Shown piece after piece: positions 22,312 through 34,058 of a stretch of 64,000 bases of DNA. The position numbers and the translations under genes are program-made. The notes beneath the pieces were generated by a model. That model worked only from the letters and a program-made list of their open reading frames with translations, did no database searches and was not told the origin of the DNA. The stretch covers positions 15,006,068 through 15,070,067 of the forward strand of contig JAOANR010000014.1 in assembly GCA_030278955.1 (NCBI GenBank), read 5' to 3'. The DNA is from Hygrophila difformis. Taxonomy: Eukaryota; Streptophyta; Magnoliopsida; Lamiales; Acanthaceae. Each line of letters starts with the position of its first letter. The first letter of the stretch is position 1.

Positions 22312-22887
22312 GCTCTCGTTAATCTTGATTACTTGTGTTTATTTAATTGTCTCAGACTAATTTGCTACTTTTCTTTCTTTCTTTTTCTTGTTATTTTTTT
22401 TTAAAAATTGAATCAAAACTTTAAAAATTAAATTCACAACAATTGCATAACATTAATAAATAAGTTAATTAAAAAAAACACAAAAATTTATCATATCAGT
22501 GCATAAATAAACAAATTGAAATTATCAATTTATTATCAAAATTCATATTTTATCCCCGTTGCGCTTTATATTTTCTCTAATTCCGCCTGAATTCCAATGT
22601 GATAGTAATTTTTAACGACGGAGAGTGTAGTTTTAATAAATAAAACAATGACAATTGACCATATACTAATACTACAACGCTCGCTGCTATTAATTATTGA
22701 CTATTGACTATCAATAGTGAGGACAGAGGAGGAGAGTTTGCTCAAGAAATTGCCATCCACAAAAATTTTCTTTCATTAGAAGTAAGAACATAATAATTGT
22801 TCATCTTTTCATCTCCTGAGAAAAGAAAGCAATCTTGCAAATCAAAGATATTCAATCTGCTTGTAAGAATTCCATCAGATCTTCAGT
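22312..22887 (+). other. Upstream region of the NLR gene
   Basis: AT-rich sequence with no competing frame. The promoter and 5' UTR of the NLR should lie here. I could not place a convincing TATA box or start site. Confidence 0.4.
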
Positions 22888-25629
22888 ATGAAGGAAACGG
22901 CAATAGCTGCCTTTAGATCTTTGGTTTCCCTTTCGAAACTCCTGGTCAACGTCTTTGATCGTATCGAGATTCAGTATCCACCTTTGGATGCACAGCCATT
23001 TGATGCTCTTCGAGAGAGTGTTGATTTCTTGCTATCTGCTGTCACGGCTCATTCTGAAATAAAAAGCGAGAAGCTGAAAAGTTTGTGGTGGCGAATTGCT
23101 GAAGTAGCTAAGGAGGCAGACGGTATTATAGATGCACATGTTGTAGATCTGCTCCACCAGGACGAAAGATATATGGGGTACTGGGAGAGAATGATATATG
23201 GGGCACTGCTGAATTGTTTCTGTGGAGGAATGTATAGGGAGCGCTCCACTTTTTGTGAAGATATGGAGAAAGTGAACCAGATTATTCACGAGATCAAGGC
23301 AGATTTGTTGATTGCTATAGAGGAAGGAGGGGACACTCATCCAGAAAGCGTTCAAGCTTTGAAATATCCTGAAGTTTCTTCCACTGCTGCTGATGTTTGG
23401 ACCCGCGCCTCCAAGGATGATAATGTGGTGGGCTTGAACGAGAAAGTGATAGAGATCAAGGACCAGCTGACGAATGGTGAAGCACATCTTGGGATCATCA
23501 CAATCACAGGCATGGGGGGAATTGGTAAGACCACTTTAGCTAAAACTGTCTATCTTGATCCGCTTATTTCTCATCACTTTGATTTACGTCTTTGGGTGGC
23601 TGTTTCTCAAGAATATGTTGTTGAAGATGTAATTCAAAGACTTATAGATAGTGGAGAAAAGAAAATCTTTAGTGGTGTCGAGGCTAGGGACTTGAGCGAA
23701 AAGCTGTACAAAGGGTTATTTGGTAGAAGATATTTGGTCGTGATGGATGATGTGTGGTCTACCAAAGTATGGGATGATCTCAACAGGTTCTTTCCAAGGG
23801 ATGGAAATGGGAGTCGAATTCTAATGACTACTAGGGACTCGATTGTGGCCTCTTCTTTGAGTCCTACTTTGAATATAAAGACAATGGATTTCCTAAACAT
23901 AGATGACAGTTGGAAATTACTTTGCGAGAAAGCGTTTCCACAAGGCGATGGTCCAATTCCGGAATTGGAGGAAGTGGGAAAGAATATTGCAAGAGGGTGC
24001 AAAGGACTTCCGCTGTCAATTGTGGTGATCGGTAGCATGCTCGCTAGTTCCGAGGTGACGAGAGAATATTGGGAGACTGTTGCAAAGGATGTGAATTCCT
24101 TTCGTAACCTGAGAGATGATGGGCATTGTATGAAAGTGTTGGCTTTGAGTTACAATAATTTGCCCATTTATCTTCGAGCATGCTTCCTATATATGTCTCG
24201 ATATCCTAAAGGTTCTCAAATTTACCCGATTCCGCTATTCTGGGATTGGGATACATGGGGATTAATTCAGCCGATACAACAGAGGAGTATGGAATCTGTT
24301 GCAGAAGAATATTTTAGGACTCTTGTTGGCAGGAATCTTATTTTGATTCATCAATATTATGCCGTTGGAGAAGTATATAGCTGTGGATTACATGATCTTT
24401 TATGGGACCTATGTAAGGAAGAATATCATAAAAACCAATTTATTTCTTCTCCTACAATGCGTTATATTGAAAGAATAGGGGAGGAGAAGGCATGTGTGTT
24501 ATGTGGTAAACCATGCGGAGACACATTAAATTCCGGTCGCCTCGTTGTAATCACTCCATCATCATCATCACAACAAGTTAGTCCTTTTATGTGTAAAGCA
24601 TGTGCAATTAAGTATCGACACATTATGTGTAAAGCATGTGCAATTAAGTATCGACACATTAAGAGACTGAGTTTGGTGAAAGTAATGGACATTGTCGGAG
24701 AACATTCCTCTAAAGAACTGGTGCATCCTACTACCCTGCAGTACCTTCGTTTTGAAATTCCCAATGATATTAAATTTGTATCTCCGTCATTTGCTCATTT
24801 ACTCTGGAGGTTACAAACTTTAATTATTGTCCAATCGGATTCTTCAACTTCAATAGTTTTACCATCTGAAATTTGGAGGATGCCTCAACTCAGGGAAATT
24901 CTAGTTCGTAGAGGAGCCCTTTTAACTTATCCTTCTGATACTAATGTGGAGGGAAGATATTTTATAGTACTAAAAAACCTGTGGAGACTTCGTAAGATTA
25001 TAAATTTTAGGTGTACGCCTGAAGTCGTTTGTAGAATTCCAAATTTGAGGGAACTAAGAATCAGCGATGGTGGTGATTCTGATTTATTGAATAATTATTC
25101 GCTATGCAATCTTGCCGAGTTTCGCAAACTTGAAGTGCTAGAAGTAGTAGATATGCCCATTTTCACCGCAGAGAATATCTCCTTCCCCAATACACTTAAA
25201 ACATTATTTTTGAAGAACACTAGAATTCCATGGGAGGGTATAGCGATCATCGGTTCATTGCCCACTCTTGAATGGCTTGTATTAAAAGAGAATGCATTCA
25301 TAGGGCCTAAGTGGACTCCGACAGAAGGGGAGTTTCTTCGATTGAAAGTATTGACAATTGAATCCACTGATCTATTATATTGGGAAGCTGAAAAAACGCA
25401 CTTCCCTAATCTTGAGAAGCTTTATCTTTATCGCATACATCAAGAGTTGGAGATCCCTTCAAGTATTGGAGACATCGAAACATTGAAGCTAATCCGTTTG
25501 GAAGACTGTAGCAATTATGTCATCAATTCGACAAAGCAGATATGGGAGGAACAACGAGAGGTTTACGGAAATGAGACGCTTCAAGTTCGGGTCATTGACA
25601 GTAATCGGAGGAGGGTACGAATTAGGTGA
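22888..25629 (+). CDS. CC-NB-ARC-LRR disease-resistance-type protein (NLR), R1-like
   Basis: A single 913-codon frame without introns, for an intracellular immune receptor. The Rx-type coiled coil covers about residues 1-145. NB-ARC: P-loop GMGGIGKTT (208-216), RNBS-A FDLRLWVAVS (231-240), kinase-2 YLVVMDDVW (282-290), RNBS-B GSRILMTTR (308-316), GLPL CKGLPLSIVVIG (371-382), RNBS-D CFLYMSRYP (432-440), and an MHD-type motif reading LHD (about 501-503). All ATP-binding motifs look intact. Between NB-ARC and LRRs there is an unusual cysteine-rich stretch (535-591): CVLCGKPC, then a perfectly duplicated 12-residue unit MCKACAIKYRHI. Degenerate LRRs follow to about 890. The style recalls the R1/late-blight class of asterids. 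Length is normal for the class. No regulator or paired NLR is visible nearby. Confidence 0.93.
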   Translation: MKETAIAAFRSLVSLSKLLVNVFDRIEIQYPPLDAQPFDALRESVDFLLSAVTAHSEIKSEKLKSLWWRIAEVAKEADGIIDAHVVDLLHQDERYMGYWERMIYGALLNCFCGGMYRERSTFCEDMEKVNQIIHEIKADLLIAIEEGGDTHPESVQALKYPEVSSTAADVWTRASKDDNVVGLNEKVIEIKDQLTNGEAHLGIITITGMGGIGKTTLAKTVYLDPLISHHFDLRLWVAVSQEYVVEDVIQRLIDSGEKKIFSGVEARDLSEKLYKGLFGRRYLVVMDDVWSTKVWDDLNRFFPRDGNGSRILMTTRDSIVASSLSPTLNIKTMDFLNIDDSWKLLCEKAFPQGDGPIPELEEVGKNIARGCKGLPLSIVVIGSMLASSEVTREYWETVAKDVNSFRNLRDDGHCMKVLALSYNNLPIYLRACFLYMSRYPKGSQIYPIPLFWDWDTWGLIQPIQQRSMESVAEEYFRTLVGRNLILIHQYYAVGEVYSCGLHDLLWDLCKEEYHKNQFISSPTMRYIERIGEEKACVLCGKPCGDTLNSGRLVVITPSSSSQQVSPFMCKACAIKYRHIMCKACAIKYRHIKRLSLVKVMDIVGEHSSKELVHPTTLQYLRFEIPNDIKFVSPSFAHLLWRLQTLIIVQSDSSTSIVLPSEIWRMPQLREILVRRGALLTYPSDTNVEGRYFIVLKNLWRLRKIINFRCTPEVVCRIPNLRELRISDGGDSDLLNNYSLCNLAEFRKLEVLEVVDMPIFTAENISFPNTLKTLFLKNTRIPWEGIAIIGSLPTLEWLVLKENAFIGPKWTPTEGEFLRLKVLTIESTDLLYWEAEKTHFPNLEKLYLYRIHQELEIPSSIGDIETLKLIRLEDCSNYVINSTKQIWEEQREVYGNETLQVRVIDSNRRRVRIR
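24589..24660 (+). repeat. 36-bp in-frame tandem duplication in the NLR
   Basis: Two perfect adjacent copies, 24589-24624 and 24625-24660, each encoding MCKACAIKYRHI. Exact identity suggests a recent duplication that kept the frame. Confidence 0.97.
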
Positions 25630-25940
25630 AGAATGATGATGGTGTGCAGTTTGATGATGAATTGACAAGGTATTATTAATGAAACAACCATCTAATATAT
25701 TAATATTCCTTCACCTTATTCAAATTGTTAATTGCCATGGGTTTTTCCTTTGGTTACTACATATGTTTCCACTGACTATATTCATTCATATTATTATGGT
25801 GTAACTATTTCTTTTCTCTTTTAAGATATATACACACATATATGTATGTATGTATGTATGTATATATACATGTTCTCTAATAAATGTCCCTGTTTATTAT
25901 TCTGTTGATACCGCTGCTTCTTTTTGTAGTTCATTTTGAG

Positions 25941-25980
<40 letters not shown>

Positions 25981-28156
25981 TAAATGTTCTCTAATTTAAT
26001 ACACTCCATGTATATAGATATGTATACAGCATACATATATATGTTTAATAATAACCATTTCTTCTGTTTTTTCTGTTTCAGTTTGAATTATGATGATATT
26101 TACATAACTTCATTATTTTGAGTTAGGATATTTACATAATTTCATTATTTACGAATAGCTAATAAATTTAGCGGAAATGGAACACATTATAGTTACACTT
26201 TTTGTATTTAGGATTTGTACATAATTATTTACATATTACACTTTTAGATTTCTAAAAAGACAATTAAAAGAAACTGGAAAATGATATGCTTCACGTTCTT
26301 ATCGGCTATTGGTGGTTTTGGTAAGTCTATATCTCTTCTTTTTTATACTCAGTTTGGTTTTCTTTGAAATCTAAATCTTTTGGTTGGGCAATATCCAATA
26401 GCTAAATGCATGTGTTCAGTGTTTTTCCAAAATCTTAGCCTTATAATAATGTTGCAAATGTAACTGCCTATTCCGCCTTTAGTTTCTGCTCAAAATATCT
26501 GAATTGATGGAAATGAATTTAAAGCAAATTTCTGGCATTTAGAAAACTTTCGCCTTATGACACAGAATTGGTTTATGAAATAACTATGCCAGCCTTTATC
26601 AGAATTCAGAAGGCTCTCAAAAAGAAGTCTTCCAAGTGAAGATTTTAATAAACCATCAGGCTTCGGCAATGTATATGAAGCTCAAATTTTCTGTTCACTA
26701 TAGGGATATTCCTGCATCAAAATTGTTACCTAAAGACAAGGGAATCCCTTATTTTTGGCCTTTTGTGGAACCAATGCTACAGTTAGGGCAGTCTATATAG
26801 TTGTTGAGAACTATATACAGGCTGAGCTCGCAATTTTTTGGCAAGTAATAAAGTTTGGGTTTGATCTTCAAAAACAGTTTGTTCTTGGTAGTTCTCTTGG
26901 AATGCATCAGTGCATTTTCTCCTTGCATGTAGTAAGCCTATAGATCAATTGCTCCGTAATCCTCAGAAGCAGCCAGAAAATATCTCAAATGCTTACAGCA
27001 TTCATTGTTTTGTCAAAATATATGCATGAATCTACATATACACCATTGGTTTTTCCAAGAAAAAGGTTTCGTAGTGTCATCTCTGTCTCTATACGAATGC
27101 ATTTTTACATTTTTTTACATTAAATAATCTATGGTAGGAGCATACCAAATGCTTCAGTATGTTGCTGAGTGCAAGGAAGCTATGGGCATTTACAAACTTC
27201 GTCTGCATTAACGTTCATTTGTCACAGAGTTTATCGCACCACATGCTTTATTCTCATGTGTTGTAATCTATAATATGTCCGTCATCACTTCTATGTCAAC
27301 AGTAAACTAATATCACAGACGTCTGCCATATATGGTTTTAATTTTTCTCAGAGCAACGGTAAACTTTGATGACCTTTTGAACAACGAATTCCTGTTATAT
27401 TACTTCTTTCATTGTCTGTTCACTGATGAAGCATAATAACATAATTCCCTTGAATATATCTTCATATGTATTTGCTTAAACTGTGTAGTAGTTTTTGCAT
27501 ATTGCCTAGTAAATTTTAGCTTCTGAATGAAAGCTGTAAATCGGAGACATTTGTTAAAGTTTAGGCTTTTTGACTTTGCTTGGTTGAGCAGGTTCATGGA
27601 CTCTATCCGATGATCAACAGGTGTTTGAGAGTGAAGTACAAGATTTGTTTGCTTAACTACTGAATCCCAGTGCTGAATATAAACCAACCACAGTGACTTG
27701 GGATAGTAAAAGAACTACTATTGCCACAGGAAGGTCATGCTCCCATCAATAAAGGGCCCTTGGCCTTCCCTTGAGTAAGAGTTTGAGTTTTTTCTTTTTT
27801 TTTTTTTTTTTTGTGCATTGAGGAGGCCAAATTCAGATTAGTTTGGGTGTGGTAGTTGGAGACAAAATGGTTTAACAGATTACTCCTCTAACTCTGTCTA
27901 AGTCTAACCAAGGGAAAGATATTCCTTAATATTTTCTATTCTATTTCCCTTTCCATTCCTTATACTCTTTCATTTGTCTGGTAAATTTTCGGACCACAGT
28001 ACCTTTGATGTTTGTTGATTTCTACAAATATTAATAATTATACTTACTTGGAAGTTGCTAACTGTTAATAATATGTGGTATGCTTCTCATCTTAATTACC
28101 TATGAAGGGGATTGTAAATTTTATGCATGTGTTTTGTGTGTATTTCTTAAACACAG
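25630..28156. other. Downstream of the NLR: no gene recognised, microsatellites
   Basis: Holds a (TATG)n run near 25842-25862 and a (TA)n run at about 25943-25977. No domain is recognisable in the short frames. A short stretch near 26640-26690 could read GFGNVYEA, like a kinase glycine loop, but nothing around it supports a kinase. Confidence 0.4.
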
Positions 28157-28257
28157 GCCGGGTAGTTACCACACTTCTTTCTGGTGCCATTGTTGGTTCT
28201 TTTTCTGGAGGTTTATTAGTCGATAAATTTGACCGAACAAAGACCTTTATATTGGAT
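28157..28257 (+). pseudogene. Plastidic glucose transporter (pGlcT)-like exon fragment
   Basis: After an AG acceptor (AAACACAG) the frame reads GRVVTTLLSGAIVGSFSGG then LLVDKFDRTKTFILD. This matches the second transmembrane helix and the loop-2 signature (G-R-T-K-T-F-type) of plastidic glucose/MFS sugar transporters. The conserved glycine of the loop is aspartate here. Directly after it, AAGACCTTTATATTGGATG is repeated at about 28240 and 28299, breaking the family pattern. No other exons of the 12-helix protein were found nearby, so this is a relic. Confidence 0.6.
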
Positions 28258-28399
28258 GGGTCCAATGTGGACTGGGGATACCCGGTTTCACCAAAAAAGA
28301 CCTTTATATTGGATGCATCATGCGAGAATGGTGAAGATTCCAAAGGGAAGATGATCAACATTCAACAATGTTGGGGTAAAGGAGAAAGCTTTTCTATTT

Positions 28400-29344
28400 G
28401 AATAATCTGAGAGTAGTCCAACAAAGGTAAATTTCATGACTTTAATTGTGCATATTATTCGATTTCTATTGGACTTCCTTTTTGACTTATATGTAACATA
28501 TGTTTGCACTGCTCCACAAGTGATGAATGGTATTATTTCGTTGCCAGACAACTATCATTAGATAGTGCATTCTTAGACTATCATCGACTACAGTCTTCTA
28601 TTGGGTTTGCATTTCAGAGCTCTTGACCATCTAAAATCATTTCTTAGACTCTCCTGATTCTCTGCACAACTCTGGGAGCATTAGACCAACTGCAGACGGT
28701 GTGCCTCATTTTCATTTCTTAGCATAAACGGAGACATGATGATCATTTTTAGTTGCTTTCTTTCTTAAAACTAGTGTTTGTATATACAACACAACAATTT
28801 ATTAGCTACAATAATGTTCTGTATTTGATACGTATGCACTACCCCTTGTGGACCTTTGATTAATTTGGGGGAGCAATTATTTGGATTATGACATGATGTT
28901 TATTTCTCATAATAAGTGTGCAACTCAATGCAGTAGTCGACAACTTTCATAATTGTTGGTTATATCATATACTACTATTTAGTAAGTACTATTAAATTGG
29001 ATGAGGACCATTGGTTCAGTTTATGTAATTTGTTTTTGATGGGATGGTGTATTATATACTATATGTTTAATAAGGGAAGTAGTATTAAATAATGTCATCC
29101 TATGAAGGTGAATCGGTTGTTAAAACAGTCACAACCTCTGTCGGCAGATCAAGTTCAGTATTATTTTAAAACAAAATAACATGAGCAAGTAAATAACATC
29201 ACAAGTAATTCGATCCTCATATCCTTTCATTTATATGGTCTCCAATATTCAGTGATAGATTCAAATTGCGTTATTGTATCAGAAGGAGGATAGTTATACT
29301 GATTTGTTATACTCTAAAGATGCCCTCGGTACACTGTTGACGGT
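28400..29344. other. Intergenic, no gene recognised
   Basis: AT-rich sequence. The short frames show no domain. Confidence 0.4.
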
Positions 29345-30382
29345 CTTACTATCTGAGTTGGGCGGATGCTCTGGTGACAAACCAGAACCAACTTTCCAGA
29401 CCTTCACCTAATGGCTGCTTCCTTCTACCCAAATCAGCTGAATAGAAAGCACGTCCAACTGGGCAATACCTAAATGAATGCACGGCAATGTCCAGATTGG
29501 ACGGTGAAAGCAGTTGAGCAACCTAAAATGAAGCCAAAATAAATGGCAAAAGTTGTTGCATACTGCGTGGTGGGAAGTTCGCGAAGAGCGATATCAAAAA
29601 ACTGGAGTGCTTCTTGGGTTGCATCAGCTTGTCTACCTTGTAAAAACAAGCCTCAATGATGTAAAATCAACTCGTTCAGCAAACTTTACGACCACCTTGA
29701 AGTCCCTTTCTGGCCTGCAAAGAGAAGCCTGAATAAAAGATCGCATGAAGAAATAATTAAGTATAAACTCTTCATTCTCAAGTACTGGAAGAAATTTAGT
29801 CAAATCTTCTCATAAATGGAAGAGAACCCTCGCACCGCCTGGACCATTTTCTTCGTCAATCAGTGTTATCTTTAATTCCTTAGACGCAAAGGGCAATAGT
29901 CCAGCAGTGTAAAGACTCTTCCCACCTCCATAGCCCATAAGCAGGAAGCCTCTTTCCCAGCTGAGAATCCCTATAGAGCTTCACTGGTTGTTCCATTACA
30001 GGTTGATTAACTCCACGCGATGCAACTTCAGGAGTAATTCAAACCTATAAGGAAAACATAAAGGATCCATCAATGTCATGCATATAACATTAATAAATGA
30101 GAGAAAAGTAACAGAGAGGGATTAGCATATATTCACATTATACTGATGCACCTTGTCCCATAAACTGCCCTTTGCCTGGCCTCAAAGGAAACCTCACTGA
30201 CTTGTTTGAAGTCAGTTGCATTTGTGGCTGGATCGGAAGTTGTTGGACATTTTCAGAGAATTCTGGCTCTGGCTCAGCTGCCTGGGATGAAGAGTTAGCT
30301 CCACCAAGTGTTTATAAACCCTTCCCATAGGGGGGTTGGCTGAGTCACCATGGCTTGATTCGGAGCCTGGGTCAAGACCTGG
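29345..30382 (-). pseudogene. ARGONAUTE1-like pseudogene fragment
   Basis: The minus strand shows ordered blocks of the AGO1/AGO10 N-terminal half. 30328-30382: Gln/Pro N-terminal tail. 30130-30310: KSVRFPLRPGKG, then DKVHQYNV after an internal deletion of the usual intervening residues. About 29940-30045: [15 protein letters not shown] and GKRLPAY. 29828-29940: [15 protein letters not shown]. About 29560-29720: ERDFKVVVKFAERVD and [11 protein letters not shown]. 29345-29475: [17 protein letters not shown] and PLGEGLESW. Blocks are separated by intron-like gaps, so this is not a processed copy. Frameshifts, stops and the missing PAZ and PIWI domains make it non-functional. Identification rests on remembered family motifs. 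Confidence 0.85.
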
Positions 30383-32200
30383 TGATAAAATTAGTCAGAA
30401 TCAAAATAGTGAATGCAAAACTGATGACAAATCAACAGCATCAAAGGAAAAGACTGTCAATACATAACACTTCTCTAAAAGAAATCCATAAGCGCCGTCT
30501 ACTCAAAAGCATAAGTAAAATGACATCCTTGTAGATTGAAAAGCAAAAGAACAAGGTGATGATAACAATAAATGCTGTATAACATTTGAGTCAAAACACA
30601 CATATCCGTAATTACATATTCTAAGTCGATCTGAACACTTACACCGGTGTCATATGTGACATAGGTGGTTAGTTTCATGCTTTTATCAATATGGAATTAT
30701 TCAATAAGGAAAAATGTGGTAATAAATAATGAGAATTTCATGGGAATAACCACACAACATATAATATACATATCAATAGAGTTTCTGTCCGGATAATGTC
30801 ATCGTCTCGATATGCAGAGGTGTTCTGTTGTAGGTGGTAATATGATACATGTCACCATGGAGAATAATCATACCATTTTTAATGCATTAAATGTAAATAG
30901 GAAGTGGATCTGTCAAAACCCTAAATAATGGGGTAATTGATGATTGATTGGTAACTGCCATTTTAGAGTGTTTCACATATTGACTAGTGTTGTGGCAAAC
31001 GAATTATGCTAAAACACCAGGCCTTTGTTACGGGCAACCGAGATATGAGATGCTAAAGCACGAATCATTATATATGGTAGCATAAATAAACGCCATACAT
31101 AACACGACTTCCACATATCCGTAACACATTCATTACATCAGTAAATTGTTAGTTTATAATGAACTACGACATTCAAATCCTGGCCAGTTATTAAGCCCAG
31201 GTTAGTTGTTACATTCTGTACTTAACATTCAATCCGACATGAAATCAATTGCATCACAACACCAAAACACATTCAGCGAGTATTTATTCATCATGCAGCA
31301 CAAATCATTATATGTGATAGCACAATTATTGAACGTACATAGCACAACTTATACAATGCCGTAACACATCCGCTTCTGTGTTCTCGGTAGTGAAGAATGT
31401 TATGTCCCTTTTAATGACACGGTGTTATACAAATAAAAAGGGGATGATATAAAATAAGTCAAAATTTGGTCTAATGGATAAGGAGACAACTAAAACCCCA
31501 CACAATCTGCTAAAAAAATTAAAAAAAATACTCAAAATCTTGATAAAATTGAACAATATTAGTGACCCACCACACGTGTAAGAAAAATATTCATTCCATA
31601 AATTTCCCACGATTTCAGGAGAATTAAAAATGTAACCTCCCCACAATACATTCAATTACTAAAAAATTAAAAAGGAAAGGAACTAATCAAAACAACTGCC
31701 ATATCGAAAGACCCAAAAAATAGCACATCTCAATCATCCCAAAACACTCCGGATATGCAGAGTCCGGACCAGAACCTATTCCTATACATATTCACCACAT
31801 TCAGAAAATGGGGAATGGTCCTATTTAGGACAGTAACTCAACCGATGTATTTTACGGGTATGGTTTGCCTGCTGATTCAGCGTGGGCTGAATAGGTGGAG
31901 ATACGCTTCTAATGTGCTGGTTGTGGGCTTGGTGGTATGACTACAATAATTTAGGAAATCTTATACATAATTTATTAATTTACAGTATTTACGATGGCCA
32001 TCAATATAATTTATTGTATCCTTTATTTATGGAATATCAAATTAATTGGACCAATTCATTTTCCGTAAATGTAAAAGAAAGGCCTCTCACAGAAATTGGT
32101 GAAAAGACTAAACAACCTTTGTCCAAAAACTCACAAAACTCTAGGGAGAGAGTAGAAAGGACCTTTCAACTTTAAGCCACATCCTTCCTTCCCCAATGTC
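30383..32200. other. Intergenic, no gene recognised
   Basis: AT-rich sequence. Repeated words such as CATTATATATGGTAGCA/CATTATATGTGATAGCA near 31070 and 31305, and similar CACATCCGTAAC-type phrases, suggest an old internal duplication. No coding signal. Confidence 0.4.
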
Positions 32201-32208
32201 TGAAATGG

Positions 32209-32960
32209 TCAGGCGGAGTTGAGGGACAGCGGTGCCGCTGCCGTTGGTGTGGCGGAGGTCGCCGGAGTTGGTGACGGGAAGCTGTTGTGTTCCTGATTCA
32301 AATTGGGACTTTGATTTGAGGAAGAAGATGACTTGTGGGCTGGAGTTGGTGATGGCGACGGTGGTGGGGCTGCCGGGTCTGGAAGTGACAGGCGGTGGTG
32401 ATGATGGGTGCAGATTTGAGATGGAGATAGGTGGGAATGGTGCGGCTGGATCTGGGACTTGTCGTCGGAAACGATTGAAGCAGCGGGGATGCCCGGAGAA
32501 GATGAGGACGCGGTGCTCGCCGGATATGGAAGCAGCGGCGAGGGAGGTGGCTGGAGACGTTTGATGGAGATGGAGGTGGCCGCTGGATTCCTTCGCCGGG
32601 AATGGAGGACGGAAGAGATGAAGATGCGGGCCGGAATGGGGTTAGCAGCGACGAGGGGAATGGACATGGAGTTGCCGGAAATAATTTCAGGGTTTTCTTT
32701 GGCCGAAAAAGTGACCGGAAAAATTTGGGGGTTTTCTTTCTTCGTCATTGATGGAGGTTTCTGGTGGCAGGAATGTTGGCCGGAGCTGAAGGGTTGCTTG
32801 GGGCTATTGCTTCTTAGCCGGAAGCGATTGACAATGGCGAAGGTTGAAGATGGCCGGAATCGGGTGCTGCCGGAAAATTGAAATTTGGGCATTCTGTTAC
32901 CAAAATCCCGTTTCCAATTTGATTTGGGAAGATGATGACATGTGGGACCCACCTGCAATT
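32209..32960. repeat. GCCGGA-rich GC segment, copy 3
   Basis: A GC-rich block dense in GCCGGA. A 249-codon frame on the minus strand is Ser/Pro-rich and of low complexity, with no domain; a 140-codon plus frame overlaps it. Both are likely by-products of composition. The end GGGACCCACCTGCAATT matches that of 8340-9005, and the minus frames of both start MQVGPT, supporting a shared repeat family. Confidence 0.5.
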
Positions 32961-33650
32961 AGCAATTTCACTACTTGAATTTCTTTTCTTTTCTTAAAAT
33001 ATGTAAAAATTGTGTATTAACTACTACAACCCGACCGCGGTACCCGCTGAATGTAAATTTGAAAGTAATATATTTATATGTTAACATAAAAAATAATAAG
33101 TAATTAATATTATTATTAACTCATACTACAATCAAGATATAATTTATATCAATGAAAATTCTATAATTTTAGAATTTGTTCAGTTAAATAAAACATTATT
33201 TGTGGATTTGTTCCATCCGATAACTGTTAATTTTACACAAAGAAATCAGACTTTCTTCTTACATGGGATACATTTCTAGGTGTAATTTTATTTATATTTT
33301 CTATTTTTAACAATTTTAAATGAAATATGCAGCTTTGGTCCTTTAAGTAATAAAAGTAGTGTATACATTATATGAGGTAAGGTGCTAATTTTAAAAACAT
33401 AAAGTGAGGTAAGGTACCCGCGGGATGTAAATTTAAAAAACATATAAAATAAATTTAAAGGTAGATCTAATTTTGTTATATTAGTATTTTTATAATTATT
33501 TTCCTAGATGTAAAAAACAAAAGGTATAAATTTGATTAAATTTAATAATATATATAAACCTACAATAAATTATTCGTTGCGTGATTAAATTAAAACTAAT
33601 ATTGAAAATTTTTAAGAAAATAAAAAAATGACAAACGAAATTATTATGAA
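32961..33650. other. Intergenic, AT-rich
   Basis: No gene. A phrase CCCGCTGAATGTAAATTT near 33046 recurs as CCCGCGGGATGTAAATTT near 33418. Confidence 0.4.
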
Positions 33651-33654
33651 TGTA

Positions 33655-33828
33655 TCATTCGAGTAATAGAATCCAGCAGAGGTGAAATGGGGAATAGGAA
33701 AAATCTTTTTCCCTTTAAAAAAAGCTTAATCTAGCATAGGTGAAATACATTTTAGCGTTCGAGCAATGAAATTCAGCATAAAATAAATGCAGCATTCGAG
33801 CAATGAAATTCAGCGTAAAATATCGGAG
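33655..33828. repeat. Degenerate ~37-bp tandem repeat
   Basis: TTCGAGCAATGAAATTCAGC occurs at about 33757 and 33794 (period 37), with a diverged third copy (TTCGAGTAATAGAATCCAGC) near 33657. Confidence 0.65.
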
Positions 33829-34043
33829 AATCAGCATGATAACACAAAAGGAAACATCCCGTCACAGTGCTCGCCAGTCACAGTAAAACATCCCGACAAG
33901 GATTAGTGTGTCACAGCATGATAATTAATTACTTAAGGATTAGAATGAAAATTTGTTTTGTTTGACCTATTTTGTGTAAAAAAAACTATGTCCAAAAATC
34001 GAGACAATCATCATATCAAATTTAATATCCACTAGAATTTTGA

Positions 34044-34058
34044 CCCGCGCTTCGCGGG
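34044..34058. repeat. CCCGCG-CTT-CGCGGG hairpin
   Basis: A perfect 6-bp-arm GC hairpin in AT-rich sequence, in the context TTTTGACCCGCGC. It may be the end of an unclassified repeat; no partner end was found. Confidence 0.5.

Noticed and set aside
23032..23487. 151-codon minus-strand frame
   Set aside because: Antisense shadow of the NLR coding sequence.
26570..26700. Possible kinase glycine loop (GFGNVYEA)
   Set aside because: One short motif with stops nearby and no other kinase subdomain.
32209..32958. 249-codon minus-strand frame rich in Ser and Pro
   Set aside because: Low-complexity composition, overlapping a long plus-strand frame. The same kind of frame appears in the other GCCGGA islands, with no domain or splice context.
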